Source of the DNA: an archaeon
GTDB lineage: Archaea > Nanobdellota > Nanobdellia > SCGC-AAA011-G17 > GW2011-AR20
Assembly: GCA_002687185.1 (NCBI GenBank)
Contig: NYZO01000058.1
Coordinates: 1 to 40,438, forward strand
Reading direction: 5' to 3'
Length of the DNA: 40,438 nt
In this document: piece after piece, positions 1-8,406 of the stretch
How the letters are laid out: the number at the start of each line of letters is the position of its first letter
How positions within the stretch are numbered: position 1 is the first letter of the stretch
Program-made: the position numbers and the translations under genes
Notes under the pieces: model-generated
Told to the model about the DNA's origin: nothing
Seen by the model: only the letters and a program-made list of their open reading frames with translations
Databases searched by the model: none

Positions 1-414
1 AAATAAATTATTAATATAATCTAAAAATTCCTTTTTCATTTTTACATTCTCAAAAAGAAACTTAACAGGGTCTTTGCCTTGGTTTCCTCTCTCGTGATTG
101 ATAGCATTCCAGATATTAATTAAATCGTGAACCAATGCGCCGCGCGGGTCATTATCGCCCTTCTGTTTGCCTGCCATCGACCAAGCTTGGCAAGGAAAGC
201 CAGCCATTAATAAATCAATACTACCTAAATCAATACTCCAGTCTTGCCATTTAGTGGCATCACCTAGCTGAATGATTTCAGGGTAAAGCGTTTCGCTGGC
301 CTTGTTTGCGTATTTGTCAATTTCGCTAGAGTAGTATTTACCTACCTTTATATTTAATCTTTCTAGCGCCATCATGCCGCAAGACATACCGTTAAATAGG
401 CTTAATACGTTCAT
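1..414 (-). CDS. DNA (cytosine-5-) methyltransferase, N-terminal part (truncated by window start)
   Basis: Minus-strand translation from ATG at 414: MNVLSLFNGMSCGMMALERLNIKVGKYYSSEIDKYA...DLLMAGFPCQAWSMAG...FLFENVKMKKEFLDYINNLF; C5-MTase motif I-like start, FPCQ catalytic motif and ENV motif. Confidence 0.85.
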   Translation of the reverse strand, partial: MNVLSLFNGMSCGMMALERLNIKVGKYYSSEIDKYANKASETLYPEIIQLGDATKWQDWSIDLGSIDLLMAGFPCQAWSMAGKQKGDNDPRGALVHDLINIWNAINHERGNQGKDPVKFLFENVKMKKEFLDYINNLF

Positions 415-920
415 CTCATATCATCCCTATTAATAAATTTAACAATACCTTGTGGCGCGTACGGGCAAAACACAATAGCAACAGAGCCTTTTGAGTTTCC
501 GCTCTTTGGCTTACCCGTAACTGGATCAATAAACGCAAGACGACCTTTTGTAATGAATATATATTCATTTGCATCAAGAGGCCACCAGCCCGCGTCTGGT
601 GTTGCTGGCACAAGTAAGGCGGTTAATATACCTAGTTCCCTGTCTTTTCTTGCTTGCTCAATCCAAGGTTTAATATTTGAGTATGGCGGGTTACACCAAA
701 CTCTAGTAAACCCCTCTTTAAGCAATTCTTCACGGCTAGCTAAAAACCAGTCGTCGTCTATATTCCAGTGAACAGCAACTTTTGCGTTTTCTTCATTAGC
801 AGCCGCGTCGACAGTAAAACCAAAGCGCTTATCAAAATAATCAAACACATACTGTGGCGTGCCCCACGAGTTACGCTCGTTTTGACTTCTTTCTTTATCA
901 CTAATCGCGCTGCTTTTCAT
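411..920 (-). CDS. Phage N-6-adenine DNA methyltransferase (Dam-like)
   Basis: WGTPQYVFDYFDKRFGFTVDAAA...RVWCNPPYSNIKPWIEQA; NPPY motif; ATGA overlap with the C5-MTase start. Confidence 0.85.
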   Translation of the reverse strand: MKSSAISDKERSQNERNSWGTPQYVFDYFDKRFGFTVDAAANEENAKVAVHWNIDDDWFLASREELLKEGFTRVWCNPPYSNIKPWIEQARKDRELGILTALLVPATPDAGWWPLDANEYIFITKGRLAFIDPVTGKPKSGNSKGSVAIVFCPYAPQGIVKFINRDDMR

Positions 921-1147
921 CGTCTAAAGTGCCTGCTGTTAATATCATCGAAAGAAGACTCAACTTTTTTAACAGTGTCTAAGTCTGGCTCTTGTTTTTC
1001 GCTAAGTGATTTATTGAACTCAGCTTTTGTTTTTGTAAGCGTTTGCGGTGTTAACACTGTTATCTTACCGCCCTTCGCTTTGAATTCTTCGATAGCTTTA
1101 TCAAGCCTTTCTGCTTCAGCTATCTTGTGTGTGTTGTGTTCTTGCAT
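917..1147 (-). CDS. Hypothetical small early protein
   Basis: 76-aa ORF, GAGAGGAAAAC-like RBS before ATG, overlaps next start. Confidence 0.5.
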   Translation of the reverse strand: MQEHNTHKIAEAERLDKAIEEFKAKGGKITVLTPQTLTKTKAEFNKSLSEKQEPDLDTVKKVESSFDDINSRHFRR

Positions 1148-1167
1148 GTTTTCCTCTCTTTTGTTTT

Positions 1168-1227
1168 TTATAACACTACGTTAAAAGGATTTTTCGTACC
1201 TCAAAACCTATTAACTACTTGTTATAA
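1168..1227 (-). promoter_or_regulatory. Imperfect palindromic 5'UTR element, copy 1
   Basis: tataacactacgttaaaagga (1169-1189) and cctattaactac (1207-1218) recur exactly at 39614-39634 and 39655-39666; arms are complementary (TATAACA..GTTAA..AGG). Confidence 0.45.
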
Positions 1228-1230
1228 CGA

Positions 1231-1416
1231 TTACTCAATTATAAGTGTGAAGTTTTCGTTAAAATCGCACATGCTGCGCGTGTACATGTCACCCGTATTA
1301 TTCATATAACTAACACTTTGCACCCACTCCCCTTCCGTTTTCATTTTTCCTATGTTTTGAATTAAATATTCAGATTTTGTTTTATTGTGTTGATACATTC
1401 TACCAAGCTTTACCAT
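1231..1416 (-). CDS. Small DUF1653-like protein
   Basis: MVKLGRMYQHNKTKSEYLIQNIGKMKTEGEWVQSVSYMNNTGDMYTRSMCDFNENF resembles the DUF1653 pattern; GGAGAT RBS. Confidence 0.45.
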   Translation of the reverse strand: MVKLGRMYQHNKTKSEYLIQNIGKMKTEGEWVQSVSYMNNTGDMYTRSMCDFNENFTLIIE

Positions 1417-1442
1417 CGTTCAAATCTCCATTATCTCGTTAT

Positions 1443-1521
1443 AACAACTGCTATCAGCGGAAAAGCAACAGTTGTTTATTTTAAATAGTCTAGTGCCTAG
1501 TAAGCTTTCCGCTGTAGGCAC
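1443..1521. ncRNA. Twin hairpins with complementary loops (candidate structured RNA)
   Basis: Stem AACAACTG/CAGTTGTT (1443-1450/1469-1476); stem GTGCCTA/TAGGCAC (1493-1499/1515-1521); loops CAGCGGAAAAGC (1455-1466) and GCTTTCCGCTG (1504-1514) complementary over 9 contiguous nt. Confidence 0.4.
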
Positions 1522-1524
1522 AGG

Positions 1525-1773
1525 TTATGTTTCTATTAAGCTATAATCAACGCAGCAAACCTCAACCCCCTCAATTTGCACCGTTTTATCTAATTCAAAC
1601 ATAGCTGCTTGCTCTTTAACCTCACCCCAACAAACCTGCTCAACCATTTCATCCCAGCCTTCATCGGCGTGGTCGCGGTAGTGGTCAATATAATTATCTG
1701 CTTCCTGTTTTGCCTCTTCCGCGGTGTCGTGCGTGCTCAACCCATCTTCCGGGTCATAAGAAAAAAATTTCAT
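1525..1773 (-). CDS. Hypothetical acidic protein
   Basis: 82-aa ORF with upstream purine-rich RBS. Confidence 0.55.
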   Translation of the reverse strand: MKFFSYDPEDGLSTHDTAEEAKQEADNYIDHYRDHADEGWDEMVEQVCWGEVKEQAAMFELDKTVQIEGVEVCCVDYSLIET

Positions 1774-1893
1774 AAATCAACTCCTCTGTTTGTTTTCACA
1801 ACATAACAATTAAATCTAATGGAAACTCGCTGCCGCTCGTTCCGTTAATTTTTGTGGGTATACCTCTAACCATGAAACATTAACTAACCAAAG

Positions 1894-2679
1894 TCAAACA
1901 CTAATAACATCATTAAAGCCGTTAAAGTATTCTTTATCAGCCCCCGTCAGCGCCACTTTTAGCTTGTCAAAACCTGGCACTTTATAGACGCAAAAGTTCA
2001 TATTTAAAATATAAAATGTAATCAAAACAGTTGCGCCCGTGTCATTATGAATCTTCAATCCGTCGCGGTGGTCGTTACATAAAATTACATTTTCATTGCC
2101 TTCGATTATACCAAAAGCGCCATAGCTAATTGCGCCCGCTTGGAATCTGTAGCCATCGTCAACAACCTTTGCGATATTCACAAGTTGCTGTAAATGGTTA
2201 TACATTGGAATATAAACACCCTGCAAGCTGCCATCGTGACCGCTCTTGACAACAAAGTGACCGCGTTGATCAGCTTTAGCTAAGAACTTTGCCGCCGCCT
2301 CTGGATCTTGCTTGTGACAGCTCGGCAGACTAAACGACACTTTTTGATTTTTCTTTTTAACGCTTTCACGCTTTTCAATGGGCGTTAGGTTTAAGTAGTT
2401 AGCCATGTCACCCGCAAATTGCTTAAAATCTATGTTTTGGTGCTCCATGACAACGCTCTCGGGGCTTTTCATGCTATCGGCGGCGCAATGTCGGCAGTAC
2501 AAAGAAACGCGGCCATTATCGTCTCTAAAGTGCGCCCTATCGACACCGCCACATAACGGGCAAGAACTATTTTTGGTGTTGCGGCCTTTAAAGTCGCCAA
2601 CCTCGATCCCGTACTGGCGGAAAATGTCAGGCCACAAGCCGCGCAAATGCGGCTCTATATCTGTTTTGTAGTTAATCAC
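1894..2679 (-). CDS. Zinc-finger/Toprim-like DNA primase
   Basis: CPLCGGVDRAHFRDDNGRVSLYCRHCA primase-type zinc ribbon followed by Toprim-like region; GTG start. Confidence 0.7.
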   Translation of the reverse strand: MINYKTDIEPHLRGLWPDIFRQYGIEVGDFKGRNTKNSSCPLCGGVDRAHFRDDNGRVSLYCRHCAADSMKSPESVVMEHQNIDFKQFAGDMANYLNLTPIEKRESVKKKNQKVSFSLPSCHKQDPEAAAKFLAKADQRGHFVVKSGHDGSLQGVYIPMYNHLQQLVNIAKVVDDGYRFQAGAISYGAFGIIEGNENVILCNDHRDGLKIHNDTGATVLITFYILNMNFCVYKVPGFDKLKVALTGADKEYFNGFNDVISV

Positions 2680-2804
2680 TTAACAAACCCCAATGTAAAA
2701 ATAAACAAAACAAACACCATCCAGACAAGCCTGACAATAAAATACCAGTCTGGCGGCTCTTTAGGTGGATCATAATTTTGGTGTTCTTGCGTTTCGTGTT
2801 TCAT
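2676..2804 (-). CDS. Small single-TM protein (not in supplied ORF track)
   Basis: MKHETQEHQNYDPPKEPPDWYFIVRLVWMVFVLFIFTLGFVK*; overlaps primase start. Confidence 0.5.
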   Translation of the reverse strand: MKHETQEHQNYDPPKEPPDWYFIVRLVWMVFVLFIFTLGFVK

Positions 2805-2940
2805 GTGTAATCTCCGCAGCTAGAAGGTGTATTTCAGCGCAAATTTGAGCGACTCCAGCTATGTCTCCTTTCTCTACTAGCTGCTTGTGTTTTTCATGCA
2901 GCTCATTCATTTTTTGTTGTTTACTTTTATTCGTTTTCAC
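2770..2940 (-). CDS. Hypothetical small protein (not in supplied ORF track)
   Basis: GTG start: VKTNKSKQQKMNELHEKHKQLVEKGDIAGVAQICAEIHLLAAEITHETRNARTPKL*. Confidence 0.45.
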   Translation of the reverse strand: MKTNKSKQQKMNELHEKHKQLVEKGDIAGVAQICAEIHLLAAEITHETRNARTPKL

Positions 2941-3389
2941 GACCAAGCCCCCAACTTTTCAAATATATTAAACGCTTCTTTTTCTTCTAACATAACACCA
3001 ACAGGAGAGGCTATCCAGCCAGCACCGTGCTTTTGCTCTTGATTAAAATTTTTAACTAACTTTTGATGCTCTTTGTTAAGAACATCAACTAAATCACGCT
3101 GGTAATACCTTACTTTTGTTGATACCTCGCTTGATTTATTGTAAGGGTTGCCACAAGGCTCAAAGCCAAAAACTGACATATAAACTGACCATTTATGCTT
3201 AACCTCAGCTATTGCTCTATACAGCTTGTAGCTAGTGTGTAATAACTCGCCTTTTCTGTTGATAACTAAACAACTATCATCTTGGCCAGTGACAAACGCG
3301 ACAAAAACATTTTTTAGTGCGTAGTCTGTGCAGATTTCCGCATTTTTATATTTATTATATTTCTTGTTTCGCTTCTTTGGCTTAGTCAT
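2937..3389 (-). CDS. Hypothetical phage protein
   Basis: ORF from MTKPKKRNKKY..., chosen start near the upstream stop. Confidence 0.5.
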   Translation of the reverse strand: MTKPKKRNKKYNKYKNAEICTDYALKNVFVAFVTGQDDSCLVINRKGELLHTSYKLYRAIAEVKHKWSVYMSVFGFEPCGNPYNKSSEVSTKVRYYQRDLVDVLNKEHQKLVKNFNQEQKHGAGWIASPVGVMLEEKEAFNIFEKLGAWS

Positions 3390-3711
3390 CTTCAACACCT
3401 GTTTGTATATTGTATAAAGCAACGTCGATAGGTGACTTACATAAATTGTCTGCAATTAAATCCTCTAAGCTCTGCTCATTTTCAGTCGAATTCCTGTCAT
3501 TAAAAAGCTCAATAGCGCGGTTCACGCTGTCAAGAATATCTTCTAAGTCTTGAGCTTCATTCTTGTGACCTCTAATGCCAACACATAAAGCTTTTTTGAT
3601 TAGGTGTTGCAATGCGGGACATTTGACGTCAAAAGCATCTAAAACGTCGTATACATCAACGACAACTTGCTTGCCGCCTTTTTTGATTGTTCTGTTGTAT
3701 TTGTTAGTCAT
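3382..3711 (-). CDS. Conserved phage protein of unknown function
   Basis: VYDVLDAFDVKCPALQHLIKKALCVGIRGHKNEAQDLEDILDSVNRAIELF, pattern recurrent in phage early regions. Confidence 0.6.
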   Translation of the reverse strand: MTNKYNRTIKKGGKQVVVDVYDVLDAFDVKCPALQHLIKKALCVGIRGHKNEAQDLEDILDSVNRAIELFNDRNSTENEQSLEDLIADNLCKSPIDVALYNIQTGVEDD

Positions 3712-3937
3712 TGTTTATCCTCTCTAAAGCTGTTTTACATTCATCAAGAGCTGTGTCAATCAGCTCTTGTCGACTTTCAAAATCACCTTCTTTGTAACCG
3801 CTTAGTTCCTCTATTGCGTCAGCCAGAAGCTTTTCAGCTCGTTTGATGTCTTCACCCAATACTTGCGGCTCGTATTCGTAATTCAAGTCAGTTATATTTG
3901 GCTCACCTGCGCGGCGAACTTGTTGTGTTAAACTCAT
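3704..3937 (-). CDS. Hypothetical protein
   Basis: 77-aa ORF overlapping next gene, RBS present. Confidence 0.5.
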   Translation of the reverse strand: MSLTQQVRRAGEPNITDLNYEYEPQVLGEDIKRAEKLLADAIEELSGYKEGDFESRQELIDTALDECKTALERINND

Positions 3938-3998
3938 TATTAAACCTCTCTTGTTTGGATTTTGTTAGTTTAGTTTTGGTTAAGATAAAATGCAAGCG

Positions 3999-4967
3999 TT
4001 ATTTAAATAAATCTAACTGCTCCTCCGCTTTGTTGCTATCCATGAACGCCTCGCAGCTCTCTGAGCACCCACCGCTTTCTTCGCTATAGTCTTTTGTGTT
4101 TATTTCTATCTCACTAAACATTGCAATTAGCTGCCTAGTATCCCTGTATCCCCTAAATCTTTTTCTTTCCTTTATTTCGCCGCCATCAAGAACCTGCGCT
4201 TTTGTTTTGCTGTATTTGTTATCCAGATAAGCAGGAAAACGAAACGCCTCTTCGCCCATGTCTTCATAAACCATTTTCAACTTTTTAAATGATTTTTTAT
4301 GACAATCAATACAGTTGCCTAAATGCTCAGGTAAATTTAAATCAAATGGCATATCTTCCCAGAAGTCTAATACGTCTTGCTTATCGCAGCTCAAGCTAAT
4401 ACTACTAGAGGCCCCAAGTTCAATTAACTCACCGGCCAACGGGAAAACCTTGTACTGCTTTCCGCTCCTGTTTCCGTTTAGCCTCTTGGGCTCGTCTGCT
4501 CTAATTCCTATCCACGTTTCATAAGTTGCTGGTACTAACACACCGCAATCAATGTGTCCTTTTTTTTCTCCCAACGAATCAAGGTAGCTCATTATAGTAT
4601 TTTCTTTTAATTCGCGTGTGCAGTGATAAAAACTATTATTAGGCAAACCATACTTAGCTACCACTTCTTCAAATAACTTTCCATCACGATCCGCACTATC
4701 AAAGTGAACTTCTTTGTGGCTACAAGGTCGCCTTCCTTCATGCACAACAGCCTCAAGCCAGATAACCTTATTATTGTAAAGCTTGCGCCACCTTTCATCA
4801 CAATTATTAACAAACTCTAGCGTTTTTTCGTGCTCCCGACCTGTGTTTGCAAATGTTATAACAAAATCTGTATTGCTAAAATAACCTTGAGCCTGTAGTT
4901 CTAAAACTTTTTCAACCATATAAGCGCTAGTTCTTCCGCCGCTCATACACAAATTAACAGTTTTCAT
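3999..4967 (-). CDS. PP-loop ATPase / PAPS-reductase-like protein
   Basis: MKTVNLCMSGGRTSAYMVEKVLE (SGGxTS PP-loop), ITFANTGREHEKTLEFV, CIDCHKKS cysteine pair, C-terminal CSESC. Confidence 0.75.
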   Translation of the reverse strand: MKTVNLCMSGGRTSAYMVEKVLELQAQGYFSNTDFVITFANTGREHEKTLEFVNNCDERWRKLYNNKVIWLEAVVHEGRRPCSHKEVHFDSADRDGKLFEEVVAKYGLPNNSFYHCTRELKENTIMSYLDSLGEKKGHIDCGVLVPATYETWIGIRADEPKRLNGNRSGKQYKVFPLAGELIELGASSSISLSCDKQDVLDFWEDMPFDLNLPEHLGNCIDCHKKSFKKLKMVYEDMGEEAFRFPAYLDNKYSKTKAQVLDGGEIKERKRFRGYRDTRQLIAMFSEIEINTKDYSEESGGCSESCEAFMDSNKAEEQLDLFK

Positions 4968-4977
4968 GTTCTTCTCT

Positions 4978-5133
4978 CTAATTAAAAATAGTTTTATTTA
5001 TTCGATTTAGTTCTGTCGCCGTCGCTTGAGAACACAGTAAAAAGTAATCCAACTCATCAAAGAGCGGGCCAGTAGCCCAGAAGTCTTCGTGTGCCAGCTC
5101 TATGACGGTGCAGAAGGGAAACCAGGCGGTCAT
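4978..5133 (-). CDS. Hypothetical small protein (not in supplied ORF track)
   Basis: MTAWFPFCTVIELAHEDFWATGPLFDELDYFLLCSQATATELNRINKTIFN*; overlaps 5130 stop. Confidence 0.4.
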   Translation of the reverse strand: MTAWFPFCTVIELAHEDFWATGPLFDELDYFLLCSQATATELNRINKTIFN

Positions 5134-5456
5134 CTCTTTGTACCCATAAACATTTCACGGTGAATAACTGCGTGTTTCAAAAGTATAGTGCTGGCGCAGT
5201 CTAGTAAAATGCGATGGTATTTTTCATCAAACTCAAATAAGTCACGCGCAGCTGCTTGGGCTTGCTTGTATCTAACCAAGCCGCATCGGTAAGCATTTTC
5301 ATTTAAATCGCCGCGTTCAACACCTGTTTGGATTAACATAGACAGCACAGCCGCATCAATTGAATCTATTTCCATTAAAGCAACTTTCTTTTCAAAATTA
5401 TCGAGCGCGTAGTTTAGTGTTTTTTCTTCTTTTTCGTTTAAGTCTTTAATTTTCAT
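5130..5456 (-). CDS. Hypothetical protein
   Basis: 108-aa ORF in colinear minus operon. Confidence 0.5.
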   Translation of the reverse strand: MKIKDLNEKEEKTLNYALDNFEKKVALMEIDSIDAAVLSMLIQTGVERGDLNENAYRCGLVRYKQAQAAARDLFEFDEKYHRILLDCASTILLKHAVIHREMFMGTKR

Positions 5457-5468
5457 TCTTAATTACTC

Positions 5469-5765
5469 CTAAAATAAATTGTTTTTATCTGATTCAATTA
5501 AATCAAAACTTCTTTCGTTTATTATTCGATCAAACTCACTCTGGAACCGTTCTTTTAACTCATTAAGTTTTCCGTGCCTAATTTCATCAGCTTTTATTAA
5601 ATCGCAATTACCCCATAAATGAACCTTAACGCCAAATTCATCAACGCATTTATCGTACATTGTGCCAAGTAATCTACTGGCTTTTTCTTGATCAACTATC
5701 TCTATCGTAATTGAGACTTTAGATCCTTTTTGTATCATTGCGTTTAACATTTTTTCACTACTCAT
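5469..5765 (-). CDS. Hypothetical protein
   Basis: 98-aa ORF in colinear minus operon. Confidence 0.5.
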   Translation of the reverse strand: MSSEKMLNAMIQKGSKVSITIEIVDQEKASRLLGTMYDKCVDEFGVKVHLWGNCDLIKADEIRHGKLNELKERFQSEFDRIINERSFDLIESDKNNLF

Positions 5766-5774
5766 AACTCACCC

Positions 5775-7328
5775 CTACAATTTTGGATTAATATATATAT
5801 TTGACTCACCATCAAACGCTATAAAATTACGCTCCTCAAGCTCTGGAAGCAACTCATTCCTAAGCTTATCAGTCAAAACATCAACACCCTTAAACGCTTT
5901 TAAATTCCTGATTTTATCCCTTAAATCCCTTAGTGTTATCTTAACTTTTCCTTTTTGATGTGCATCATCTAGCTTGCTAGCTATAGCCTCAAGCTGAGCT
6001 GTGTCCTTTGCATACCCCTCAGAATGAGCCGAGTCGATATATGACTCAATTAACGCAGAAAATATTCCTACCGCCCGAAGTAAAACATCATCATCAATTT
6101 GACTGCGCCTTTGCCCTCCCTCAAGCCAATCAGTTGCAACGTGAAGAACCGCGGCTATTTTTACAATCTGCTTATCTGCTTTACCGATAAACCCGACAAT
6201 CATTGAGTTGCCAAATTTGCCGTTAGGTCTTAAGTCATATTCCATGTTTTGGCGGTAGTTATTCATAAATTCCTGTGACTCTTCTGACAGCGTGAGTTTA
6301 ACAACATCAGAATTAATTATATTTTTGATCAACTGCTCATAACTATCCTTCATTTCCTTTGGTACTGGTTTTCTTTTGCTAAAATCTCTATAGCCAATCA
6401 TTGGCTTTTCTCGAAGCATAAGCATTCTCTCATTAACGCCTTGGCCACTTTCGCCAGCCCGCATAATTTCCTCGATTGATTTACTTTGACCAGCCACCGC
6501 TAAACAGCCACAATACCAGGCGTCATTAGTTTCACGACCAGCCCTCTCTATTGAGCAATATTCAGCATCCCAGCCTTTTAGGTACATGCTTAAATTCGAC
6601 TTGCCGCCGCCGTAGATAGCACCCAAAAGGATTTCGATAGTTGTCGCCTCAGCACTAATCAAACTAAAATACCCATCTTGTCGGCCTGCTACACGCTCTA
6701 TAGCCTCCGCTGTGCCGTCATCTATTGAGTGCTTATAGAAAGCCACCTTTTTTAGCTTTTCAGCGTCCAGCTTTTGCCTGGCTTGCAATTCCTTTATCGC
6801 GTTGTCATTAGTCTCCTTGTCTAAATCCTTCTCAATTTGAGCTAAGTTTTTTGTCAATCTCCTGCGCTCAAATGCGTTTTCATCATTAATTCTCTCAAAC
6901 TCCTTTCTGATCGGATTAACAAGCATGTTATTTAAACCAGATTTGCCCGAGCTTGGTGGTTGAGCTGTAACGACATAAAGATTTACAGGTTTTGTTTCTT
7001 CATAGTAGTCAAATTTGAATTTTTTCATCATTGACGATGCCAGAACACCCAACCCATGCAAGAACGCGCTTGAGCTTGGGTATAATATTGCTCCAGATAT
7101 TGCCATGCAAAACTGACTGAAAAAACATTCATTCCCACTCATTAGTTTTACTTTGCTGTAGTGATCAACTTCATCAGAAATGGAAATTAAATCACCCCAT
7201 AATGAAGGCGTATTCACCAGCCTGCTATTTTCAAAAACAGCTTGCTTTAGCGGTGTTGTCCCGTTTAGTTTTGCTCTCTCGTAAATCTCATTTAACTCAG
7301 TTTGCACGACCGTTAATTGATTGTTCAC
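5775..7328 (-). CDS. DUF3987-type replicative ATPase/helicase-like protein
   Basis: Walker A-like VTAQPPSSGKSGLNN; YFSLISAEATTIEILLG...; overall DUF3987 organisation. Confidence 0.7.
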   Translation of the reverse strand: MNNQLTVVQTELNEIYERAKLNGTTPLKQAVFENSRLVNTPSLWGDLISISDEVDHYSKVKLMSGNECFFSQFCMAISGAILYPSSSAFLHGLGVLASSMMKKFKFDYYEETKPVNLYVVTAQPPSSGKSGLNNMLVNPIRKEFERINDENAFERRRLTKNLAQIEKDLDKETNDNAIKELQARQKLDAEKLKKVAFYKHSIDDGTAEAIERVAGRQDGYFSLISAEATTIEILLGAIYGGGKSNLSMYLKGWDAEYCSIERAGRETNDAWYCGCLAVAGQSKSIEEIMRAGESGQGVNERMLMLREKPMIGYRDFSKRKPVPKEMKDSYEQLIKNIINSDVVKLTLSEESQEFMNNYRQNMEYDLRPNGKFGNSMIVGFIGKADKQIVKIAAVLHVATDWLEGGQRRSQIDDDVLLRAVGIFSALIESYIDSAHSEGYAKDTAQLEAIASKLDDAHQKGKVKITLRDLRDKIRNLKAFKGVDVLTDKLRNELLPELEERNFIAFDGESNIYINPKL

Positions 7329-7348
7329 TAGACTGCCTCACTTTAAAT

Positions 7349-7501
7349 TTATTGTTGGTTTTCTACAGCCGCTCGGCAAATAACTTCAAGCATGTTATTG
7401 AATGATCGATTCTCTCTTTTAGCCATTTCTTCAACCTGTCTTTTTAGGTCTTTATCCATCCTAAAAGAACCAATTTGTTTATTGTCTTTTCTTTGCGCCA
7501 T
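7349..7501 (-). CDS. Arc/ribbon-helix-helix DNA-binding protein (not in supplied ORF track)
   Basis: MAQRKDNKQIGSFRMDKDLKRQVEEMAKRENRSFNNMLEVICRAAVENQQ*. Confidence 0.7.
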   Translation of the reverse strand: MAQRKDNKQIGSFRMDKDLKRQVEEMAKRENRSFNNMLEVICRAAVENQQ

Positions 7502-7531
7502 GTAAGCCTCCCGTTTTAAAGTGAATAAACC

Positions 7532-7599
7532 TTAGCATCGTTTGTATTACAAAAGCAAGGCGAAATTAATTAAATTTAAAGATTATTTGCCGATGCTAA
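7532..7599. promoter_or_regulatory. Candidate operator pair around the RHH gene promoter
   Basis: Perfect 9-nt inverted repeats TTAGCATCG (7532-7540) and CGATGCTAA (7591-7599); minus-strand TTAATT-N18-TAATAC lies between. Confidence 0.5.
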
Positions 7600-7619
7600 T
7601 GTTAGATTTATGTTACTTT

Positions 7620-7884
<265 letters not shown>

Positions 7885-8013
7885 ACAAACAACAAATAAC
7901 ACCAAAAAACTTGCCTTTCTCGTCAAATTCAAATAACATTAGTTAAACAGTTTAAAGCGTCGCGGTTCACCTCTCTTACCGTGGCGCGTCCATATCATCA
8001 ACAAGCGGTAACC

Positions 8014-8406
8014 ATGGCGAACCTAGGCGGAAGACCAACAACATACAACGAAAGCTACATAGCCAAAGCTCTAGAGTACCTGGAGACTTACAAAGAGCTT
8101 GGTCACACCGTACCTTCGGTTGTCGGCTACTGCTGGTTCGCTGGCGTGGCTAAATCCACTGTGTACGATTGGTGTAAGAAGGAAGAAAACAAAGGGTTTT
8201 CGGACACCATCAGCGCAATTAATGAGATGCAGGAGCTGGATTTGATTAATGATTCTCTTACTGGCAAAGTAAACCATCAGATTTCTAAGTTACTTCTGGC
8301 AGGCCATGGATACACGGACAAAGTAGAACAAGATATAAAATCTAGCGATGGATCAATGACACCTAGGACGATGTCAGACTTCTACGCAGAAGCTAAAAAA
8401 GATTAA
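8014..8406 (+). CDS. terS: Terminase small subunit
   Basis: MANLGGRPTTYNESYIAKALEYLETY...VAKSTVYDWCKK HTH, immediately upstream of and overlapping terL. Confidence 0.75.
   Translation: MANLGGRPTTYNESYIAKALEYLETYKELGHTVPSVVGYCWFAGVAKSTVYDWCKKEENKGFSDTISAINEMQELDLINDSLTGKVNHQISKLLLAGHGYTDKVEQDIKSSDGSMTPRTMSDFYAEAKKD

Noticed and set aside
768-1309. Plus-strand ORFs 768-1184 and 1127-1309
   Set aside because: Overlap recognised minus-strand genes and the 5'UTR element; no RBS or family resemblance.
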